Source: Paraburkholderia tropica (GTDB taxonomy: Bacteria > Pseudomonadota > Gammaproteobacteria > Burkholderiales > Burkholderiaceae). Taken from it: 64,000 bases of DNA. Within the stretch, counting starts at the first letter, position 1; every line of letters begins with the position of its first letter. Below the pieces are notes generated by a model. It did no database searches, was not told where the DNA came from, and was given only the letters and a program-made list of their open reading frames with translations. Of the stretch, positions 59,022 through 64,000 are shown one piece after another. Made by a program: the position numbers and the translations under genes. The stretch covers positions 186,001 through 250,000 of the forward strand of contig NZ_FNZM01000009.1 in NCBI RefSeq assembly GCF_900109265.1. The letters run 5' to 3'.

Positions 59022-59828
59022 ATGGATCTCGGACTTGGCAACAAGGTGGTGCTGATCACAGGCGGCAGCAAGGGCATCGGGCTCGCCTGCGCCCGCGCGT
59101 TTGCGCAGGAAGGCGCGAAAGTGGCGATCGTGTCGCGCGATCCCGCCAACCTCGCGCGCGCCCGCGAGCAACTGGCCAGCGAAGGCCTGCACGTGCATCT
59201 CACGCGCGCCGACCTGCACGAGGCGCACAGCGCCGCCGACGTGGTCGAAGAAGTCTCCACGGCCGTCGGGCCCATCGACATCCTGATCAACAGCGCAGGC
59301 GCGGCCCGCCGCTACGACCCGGAACTGCTCGACGCCGAGGCCTTCAAGGCCACCATGGAAGCCAAATACTTCCCGTATATCTATCCGCAGCAGGAAGTGC
59401 TGCGCCGCATGGTCGAGCGGATCAAGGCCGGCAAGGCGCTGGAACCGGGCGCGATCGTCAACATCATCGGCATGGGCGGCAAGTACGCGAGCGACATCCA
59501 TATCGCGGGCGGCGCGGCCAACGCGGCGCTCATGCTCGCCACCGTGGGTCTCGCGCACTATCACGCGCGCTACGGCATCCGCATCAACGCGATCAATCCT
59601 GGCGCCACGCTCACGGAGCGCCTGCAGGAAGCCGTGAAACTGGAAGCGGGCCGCGAAGGCACCAGCGCCGAAGAAACCCTCGCGCGCGGCGAGGCCAAGG
59701 TGCCGCTCGGGCGTTATGCCAGACCCGAGGAGATCGCCGACGTCGCGCTGTTCCTGGCCAGCCGCCGCGCAAGCTACGTAACCGGCGCCCTCGTGCCGAT
59801 GGACGGCTGCAGCACGCCGATGATCTGA
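59022..59828 (+). CDS. SDR-family protein lacking the YxxxK pair
   Basis: This 268-residue short-chain dehydrogenase relative has an intact cofactor motif TGGSKGIGLA and an NSAG motif. The usual Tyr-x3-Lys position reads GAAN-AL (GGAANAALMLA), with Gly and Asn in place of Tyr and Lys. The usual catalytic Ser position is also replaced (IIGMGGKYA). It may use other residues or be a binding protein. C-terminal VTGALVPMDGC is typical. The start at 59022 follows GAGGCAGCG; an upstream frame is not homologous. Confidence 0.85.
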   Translation: MDLGLGNKVVLITGGSKGIGLACARAFAQEGAKVAIVSRDPANLARAREQLASEGLHVHLTRADLHEAHSAADVVEEVSTAVGPIDILINSAGAARRYDPELLDAEAFKATMEAKYFPYIYPQQEVLRRMVERIKAGKALEPGAIVNIIGMGGKYASDIHIAGGAANAALMLATVGLAHYHARYGIRINAINPGATLTERLQEAVKLEAGREGTSAEETLARGEAKVPLGRYARPEEIADVALFLASRRASYVTGALVPMDGCSTPMI

Positions 59829-59851
59829 ACCGGCGCGGCAGCGTGGCGGGC

Positions 59852-59880
59852 AAAAAAACGGCACCCGAAGGCGCCGTTTT
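59852..59880. terminator. bidirectional terminator between SDR gene and pit
   Basis: AAAACGGC (59855-59862) pairs with GCCGTTTT (59873-59880). There is an A-run to the left, so it can serve the plus-strand SDR gene and the minus-strand pit gene, whose stop codon lies about 25 bp away. Confidence 0.85.
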
Positions 59881-59903
59881 GCAACACTGTGGCGGAGGCC
59901 CGC

Positions 59904-60914
59904 TTACATCAGCCGATGGCCGATCCACCAGCCCGCCGCGGCGAGCGTAGCCGAAGCCGGAATGGTCAGCACCCAGGCCCAGACGATGTTGCCCGCCACG
60001 CCCCAGCGCACGGCGCTGAGCTTTTGCGTCGCGCCCACGCCGACGATCGCGCCGGTAATCGTGTGGGTGGTCGACACGGGAATGCCGAGCCACGAAGCCG
60101 TGAAGAGCGTCAGCGCCCCGCCCGCTTCGGCGCAGAAACCGCCCACTGGCTTGAGCTTGGTGATCTTCTGGCCCATGGTCCGCACGATGCGCCAGCCGCC
60201 AAACAGCGTGCCGATACCCATCGACAGATAGCAGCCGCCGATCACCCAGATAGGCGGCGCGTCCGAGCCAACCGCCGAGTAACCGGTTGCGATCAGCAGC
60301 ATCCAGATGATGCCGATGGTCTTCTGCGCGTCGTTGCCGCCGTGGCCGAGGCTGTAGAGGCCCGCCGAAACCAGCTGGAAGCGCCGGAAACGCCGGTCGA
60401 CCTTGCTCGGTGGTGTGCGGAAATACAGCCACGACACCAGCAGCATGAACAACGATCCGAGGATGAAACCGAGCAGCGGCGAAATGAAAATGAACGCCAC
60501 GGTCTTCATGAGCCCGTCGAAATTCAGCGAATGCCAGCCCGACTTGGCGAGCGCCGCGCCCACGAGGCCACCGATCAGCGCGTGCGACGAGCTCGACGGA
60601 ATGCCGTAGTACCACGTCAGCACGTTCCAGCCGATCGCGCCCACCAGCGCGCCGAACACGACGTAGTGATCGACGATATCGGGGTCGATGGTGCCCTTGC
60701 CCACCGTCTGCGCCACCTTCAGGTGGAAGACGAAATAGGCGATCACGTTGAACATGGCTGCGAACGCCACCGCCTGCTGCGGTTTGAGCACGCCGGTGGA
60801 CACGACGGTGGCGATGGAATTCGCCGCATCGTGAAAGCCGTTCATGAAGTCGAAGATGAGCGCGATGGCGACGAGTGTCGCGACCACCCAGAGGGCGAGT
60901 TGTATCGAATGCAT
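59904..60914 (-). CDS. pit: low-affinity inorganic phosphate transporter Pit
   Basis: This 336-residue inner-membrane symporter takes up metal-phosphate with H+. It carries the two PiT signature repeats, FMNGFHDAANSIATVVSTG near the N-terminus and GGNDAQKTIG past the middle, and about ten hydrophobic segments. It lies 10 bp after the DUF47 gene, the conserved orfA-pit pair. In Sinorhizobium this pair is repressed by PhoB under phosphate limitation; whether that applies here is unknown. Confidence 0.95.
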   Translation of the reverse strand: MHSIQLALWVVATLVAIALIFDFMNGFHDAANSIATVVSTGVLKPQQAVAFAAMFNVIAYFVFHLKVAQTVGKGTIDPDIVDHYVVFGALVGAIGWNVLTWYYGIPSSSSHALIGGLVGAALAKSGWHSLNFDGLMKTVAFIFISPLLGFILGSLFMLLVSWLYFRTPPSKVDRRFRRFQLVSAGLYSLGHGGNDAQKTIGIIWMLLIATGYSAVGSDAPPIWVIGGCYLSMGIGTLFGGWRIVRTMGQKITKLKPVGGFCAEAGGALTLFTASWLGIPVSTTHTITGAIVGVGATQKLSAVRWGVAGNIVWAWVLTIPASATLAAAGWWIGHRLM

Positions 60915-60924
60915 CGTGGTTGGC

Positions 60925-61551
60925 TCAGGCGTTCTCTAGCACGATGCCTTCGATGATGTTCGCGACATCCTCGCACTTGTCGGTGATCGCTTCGAGCAAT
61001 TCGTAGATCGCCTTCAGCTTGATCAGATTCTTGACGTCGTCTTCCTCGCGGAAAAGCTTCGAGATCGCGCCGCGCAGCAGGCGGTCGGCGTCGGACTCGA
61101 GGCGGTCGATGTCTTCGCACGCTTTCAGGATGTCGCGCGCCTGCTTCATGTCGGAGAGCAGCGCCACTGCTGCCTGCACACGCTCGGCCGACGCCGTGAC
61201 CACGTGCGCGAGTTCGCTCGCCTCGGCCGTCACGGCCTGCACGTCGTACAGCGAAATGGCGGTGGCGACGTCTTCCATGAGGTCGAGACAGTCGTCCATC
61301 GTCGTGATGAGCTTGTGGATCTCGTCGCGGTCGAGCGGCGTGATGAAGGTCTTGTGCAGCAAGTCGATGCACTCGTGCGTCAGCTTGTCGGCGGCCTTTT
61401 CGGCGCTCTGCACGTTCTGTTTGTGGACTTCTGCGTCAGCCAGATTGTCGATCAGGAGCTCGAGCTCACGGCCAGCGGAAACGATGCACTTCGCGTGCGC
61501 GTTGAAGATTTCGAAGAACTTGCCCTCGGTGGGCATGAATCGACCGAACAT
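60925..61551 (-). CDS. DUF47-family partner of Pit (PhoU-like)
   Basis: This 208-residue helical protein of the DUF47/TIGR00153 family is related to PhoU. Its core includes KFFEIFNAHAKCIVSAGREL, the KAADKLTHEC stretch, PLDRDEIHKLITTMDDCLDLMEDV, and a second four-helix half. It modulates Pit in characterised relatives. The start at MFGRFMPTEGKFF was chosen over a 47-codon upstream frame, which would run through the twin hairpin repeats. Confidence 0.92.
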   Translation of the reverse strand: MFGRFMPTEGKFFEIFNAHAKCIVSAGRELELLIDNLADAEVHKQNVQSAEKAADKLTHECIDLLHKTFITPLDRDEIHKLITTMDDCLDLMEDVATAISLYDVQAVTAEASELAHVVTASAERVQAAVALLSDMKQARDILKACEDIDRLESDADRLLRGAISKLFREEDDVKNLIKLKAIYELLEAITDKCEDVANIIEGIVLENA

Positions 61552-61578
61552 TGGGATCCCGGTAATTGGTCTCGGATT

Positions 61579-61622
61579 GCCGTCACAAAACGGCAAGATA
61601 GCCGTCATAAAACGGCAATATT
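61579..61622. repeat. twin 22-bp repeats, each an inverted repeat, before DUF47-pit
   Basis: Unit 1 (61579-61600) and unit 2 (61601-61622) share GCCGTCAyAAAACGGCAA. Each contains arms GCCGT and ACGGC around a six-base spacer, so both DNA strands carry two adjacent potential hairpins. The repeat lies 28 bp ahead of the DUF47 start. Along the plus strand the units resemble PhoB boxes with an 11-bp period (CCGTCAy-AAAA-CGGCAA). Confidence 0.85.
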
Positions 61623-61730
61623 GTAACGTCAGGAGGAAAGGGCCGCACTTGTCGACGGACACGGCAGCGGCATTTGCGCCACTATTGCGCATAAGCCGCC
61701 TGCCGCGTCTTGACAGTTCAGACGGCGCCC

Positions 61731-63116
61731 TTACTCGCTCCCATAGAAGGTTTGCGCGCCGGCAAAATTGTCGAACTTCGTGTATTGACCATGGAACGTG
61801 AGTCGAACGGGACCGATCGGACCGTTACGCTGCTTGCCGATGATGATCTCGGCGGTGCCCTTGTCGGGGCTGTCCGGGTTGTACACTTCGTCGCGGTAAA
61901 TGAACAGGATCACGTCCGCGTCCTGTTCGATTGCACCCGATTCACGCAGGTCCGACATCACCGGACGCTTGTTCGGACGCTGTTCGAGGCCGCGATTCAG
62001 CTGCGAGAGCGCGATCACGGGCACATCGAGTTCCTTGGCCAGACTCTTGAGCGAACGCGAAATTTCCGAAATTTCGGTCGCGCGGTTTTCGCCGCTGCCC
62101 GAACCGCTCATCAGCTGCAGGTAGTCGATGATGATGAGGCCGAGCTTGCCGCACTGGCGCGACAGACGCCGCGCGCGCGAGCGCAGTTCCATCGGGTTCA
62201 GACCGCCGGTTTCGTCGATAAAGATCTGCGCCTCGCTCATTTTCTGCACGGCGTGCGTGAGCTTCGGCCAATCCTCGTCGGTCAGGCGGCCCGTGCGCAT
62301 GCGGTGCTGGTCAAGGCGCCCCACCGAACCGAGCATACGCATGATGAGCTGCGTGCCCGGCATTTCCATCGAGAACACCGCGACCGGCAGGCCGTATTCC
62401 ACGGCCACATATTCGCCGACGTTCATCGAAAACGCGGTCTTACCCATCGACGGACGGCCCGCCACGATGATCAGTTCGCCGCCGTGCATGCCCGAGGTCA
62501 TGCGGTCGAGGTCGATGAAGCCCGTGGGCGTGCCCGTCACGTCGCTCGGATTGGCCGTGTGATAGAGCGTGTCGATGCGCTCCACGACCTGTGTGAGCAG
62601 CGGCCCGATTTCGAGGAAGCCCTGAGTACCGCGCGCGCCGTCTTCGGCGATCGAGAACACCTTGGCCTCGGCCTCGTCGAGCAGCTGACGCACTTCCTTG
62701 CCTTGCGGATTGAAGGCGTCGGAGGAAATTTCGTCGGCGACCGACACGAGGCGGCGCAGCACCGCGCGATCGCGCACGATTTCCGCGTAGCGGCGGATGT
62801 TCGCGGCGCTCGGCGTGTTCTGCGCCAGCGCGTTGAGGTACGCGAGACCGCCCACGTCCTCGGCCTTGCCCGAGGTGCCGAGCGATTCGAACACGGTCAC
62901 CACGTCGGCGGGACGCGCGGACGAGATCAGGCGGCCAATATGCTCGAAGATCAGGCGGTGATCGTAGCGGTAGAAGTCGCTTTGCGAGAGGAAGTCGGCA
63001 ATCCGGTCCCAGGCGCCGTTATCCAGCAGCAGGCCGCCGAGCACCGATTGTTCGGCTTCGATCGAATGCGGCGGGACTTTCAGCGACTCGAGTTGGGGAT
63101 CTTTCGGAGCGTTCAT
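61731..63116 (-). CDS. dnaB: replicative DNA helicase DnaB
   Basis: DnaB is the hexameric 5'-3' helicase at the replication fork. The 461-residue protein has the N-terminal collar (PPHSIEAEQSVLGGLLLDN), a linker, and the RecA-type ATPase with Walker A GRPSMGKT and LIIIDYLQLMSG (Walker B). It has the full family length and no intein. The start is ATG at 63116 (MNAPKDPQL); a TTG three codons earlier is less likely. It follows rplI, 183 bp apart. Confidence 0.97.
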   Translation of the reverse strand: MNAPKDPQLESLKVPPHSIEAEQSVLGGLLLDNGAWDRIADFLSQSDFYRYDHRLIFEHIGRLISSARPADVVTVFESLGTSGKAEDVGGLAYLNALAQNTPSAANIRRYAEIVRDRAVLRRLVSVADEISSDAFNPQGKEVRQLLDEAEAKVFSIAEDGARGTQGFLEIGPLLTQVVERIDTLYHTANPSDVTGTPTGFIDLDRMTSGMHGGELIIVAGRPSMGKTAFSMNVGEYVAVEYGLPVAVFSMEMPGTQLIMRMLGSVGRLDQHRMRTGRLTDEDWPKLTHAVQKMSEAQIFIDETGGLNPMELRSRARRLSRQCGKLGLIIIDYLQLMSGSGSGENRATEISEISRSLKSLAKELDVPVIALSQLNRGLEQRPNKRPVMSDLRESGAIEQDADVILFIYRDEVYNPDSPDKGTAEIIIGKQRNGPIGPVRLTFHGQYTKFDNFAGAQTFYGSE

Positions 63117-63210
63117 GGAGGGCAATTATCGGACAGCGGACGGGCGCTCACAAGCTTCAAAAAGTGCAACAGCGCGTGCAAGCAAGCGAGTGCGATGAGC
63201 GCGCAACAAA

Positions 63211-63243
63211 AAAGGCAGAAGCCCTGCGGCTCCTGCCTTTCTT
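63211..63243 (-). terminator. intrinsic terminator after rplI
   Basis: On the minus strand CTGCC/GGCAG-type arms (AAAGGCAG ... CTGCCTTT, 63211-63218 and 63233-63240 in plus coordinates) form a stem. A run of Ts on the minus strand follows, so it should end the rpsR-rplI transcript. Confidence 0.8.
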
Positions 63244-63299
63244 GTTCTTTGCGACGTAGAACGGCGCGAACACACGGTCCGTGAGGACCGCATGCGTGC

Positions 63300-63752
63300 T
63301 TAGGCGTGTTCGCCCAGCACCGACACCGTGATGTCGACGAGCACGTCCGTGTGCAGCGAAACTTGCACCGGGTGATCGCCAACGATCTTCAGCGGGCCTT
63401 CCGGCAGACGCACTTGCGCCTTTTCCACTGCGAAGCCTTGCTTCGTGAGCGCTTCGGCGATGTCCGCGTTCGTGACCGAACCGAACAGACGGCCGTCGAC
63501 GCCGGCCTTCTGGCCGATCTGAACGGACAGGCCGCTCAGCTTTTCGCCTTCGCCTTGGGCAGCTGCCAGCTTTTCAGCGGCGGCCTTTTCGAGTTCAGCG
63601 CGGCGAACTTCGAATTCAGCGATTGCGTCCTTCGTTGCGCGGCGAGCCTTCTTGTTCGGGATCAGGAAGTTACGTGCGTAACCGTCCTTCACCTTGACGA
63701 TGTCGCCGAGGTTGCCCAGGTTGACGACTTTTTCCAGAAGAATGATCTGCAT
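63300..63752 (-). CDS. rplI: 50S ribosomal protein L9
   Basis: This 150-residue ribosomal protein has [32 protein letters not shown], the diagnostic N-terminal domain. A long connecting helix and a C-terminal domain ([11 protein letters not shown]) follow. Length is normal. It lies 27 bp after rpsR, the usual rpsF-priB-rpsR-rplI order. Confidence 0.98.
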   Translation of the reverse strand: MQIILLEKVVNLGNLGDIVKVKDGYARNFLIPNKKARRATKDAIAEFEVRRAELEKAAAEKLAAAQGEGEKLSGLSVQIGQKAGVDGRLFGSVTNADIAEALTKQGFAVEKAQVRLPEGPLKIVGDHPVQVSLHTDVLVDITVSVLGEHA

Positions 63753-63779
63753 TCTATTGCTCCTTGTAGCGTCGTCTTA

Positions 63780-64000
63780 TTAGGCCTTGTGCTGGTCGGT
63801 GTACGGCATCAGCGCGAGGAAACGCGCGCGCTTGATAGCCGTGTCCAGCTGACGCTGATAGTGGGCCTTCGTACCCGTCAGACGAGCCGGCGTGATCTTG
63901 CCGTTTTCGCCGATGAAGTCCTTCAGCGTTTCGATGTCCTTGTAGTCGATCTGATCGACGCCTGCAGCCGTGAAGCGGCAGAACTTCTTACGCTTGAAGA
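63780..64000 (-). CDS. rpsR: 30S ribosomal protein S18, 5' end beyond the window
   Basis: The last ~72 residues of S18 are present, including [36 protein letters not shown] and the C-terminus YTDQHKA. The start lies past the right edge, so the gene is partial here. S18 pairs with S6 on the small subunit platform. Confidence 0.97.
   Translation of the reverse strand, partial: FKRKKFCRFTAAGVDQIDYKDIETLKDFIGENGKITPARLTGTKAHYQRQLDTAIKRARFLALMPYTDQHKA

Noticed and set aside
61579..61622. Straight PhoB-box call before DUF47-pit
   Set aside because: The repeats run in the wrong direction for the gene and match the box only partly, so I report the structure but not a Pho box.

Overview
The window is about 64 kb of GC-rich chromosome from a betaproteobacterium of the Burkholderia sensu lato group (Burkholderia, Paraburkholderia, Caballeronia or a close relative; I cannot resolve the genus). 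The evidence is the gene content and order: surE-pcm-nlpD-rpoS, ffs-dnaX-ybaB-recR, trxA-rho, hom-thrC-moeA-moaD-moaE-clpB, an arn cluster with ArnA split into two genes, phoH-nlpC, DUF47-pit and dnaB-rplI-rpsR. I see no phage, insertion sequence, CRISPR array or tRNA. The SRP (4.5S) RNA is the only RNA gene.

Layout. 1-2.6 kb: a BamE-like lipoprotein, an endonuclease/phosphatase-family enzyme and a PolB-like 3'-5' exonuclease. 2.6-6.5 kb (minus): surE-pcm-nlpD-rpoS, the stationary-phase sigma operon. 6.8-9.2 kb: a quinone-reductase-like enzyme and a class III CoA transferase. 9.2-13.4 kb (minus): ffs, dnaX, ybaB, recR. 13.9-15.8 kb: trxA and rho. 16-19.5 kb: merR-type regulator, MFS transporter, MtfA-type zinc peptidase, rpmE2. 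19.8-23 kb: an ArnT-like glycosyltransferase and a MATE transporter.

23.1-31.7 kb is a complete acetoin catabolism island. The minus-strand operon acoX-SDR-acoA-acoB-acoC-lipA faces the divergent activator gene acoR. A near-consensus sigma-54 promoter lies upstream of acoX and an 18-bp perfect palindrome (a likely AcoR enhancer site) lies upstream of acoR. The operon carries its own lipoyl synthase, which would lipoylate the AcoC E2 subunit.

31.7-36.6 kb: a ComEA-like helix-hairpin-helix protein, a YidB-family protein, clpB with a sigma-32-like promoter, and an NsrR-type regulator divergent from a truncated haemoglobin. 37.5-39.4 kb: a hipBA toxin-antitoxin pair preceded by four related operator-like sites spaced 48-50 bp apart in an AT-rich stretch. 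It sits between the haemoglobin gene and moaE. 39.4-45.8 kb (minus): alaA-like, hom, thrC, moeA, moaD, moaE.

46.3-54.7 kb is the L-Ara4N lipid A modification cluster: Mth938-like protein, arnT, one SMR flippase subunit, arnB, arnC, formyltransferase, decarboxylase, arnD. 54.8-59.8 kb: bcp, PIN-PhoH, an NlpC/P60 lipoprotein and an atypical SDR. 59.9-64 kb (minus): pit, its DUF47 partner, dnaB, rplI and the 3' part of rpsR.

Most of the window is conserved housekeeping. The observations most worth a second look are the four-site hip operator array, the twin 22-bp hairpin repeats before DUF47-pit, the sigma-54/UAS architecture of aco, a predicted leaderless dnaX mRNA, an SDR lacking the YxxxK pair, and an NsrR with altered cysteine spacing.
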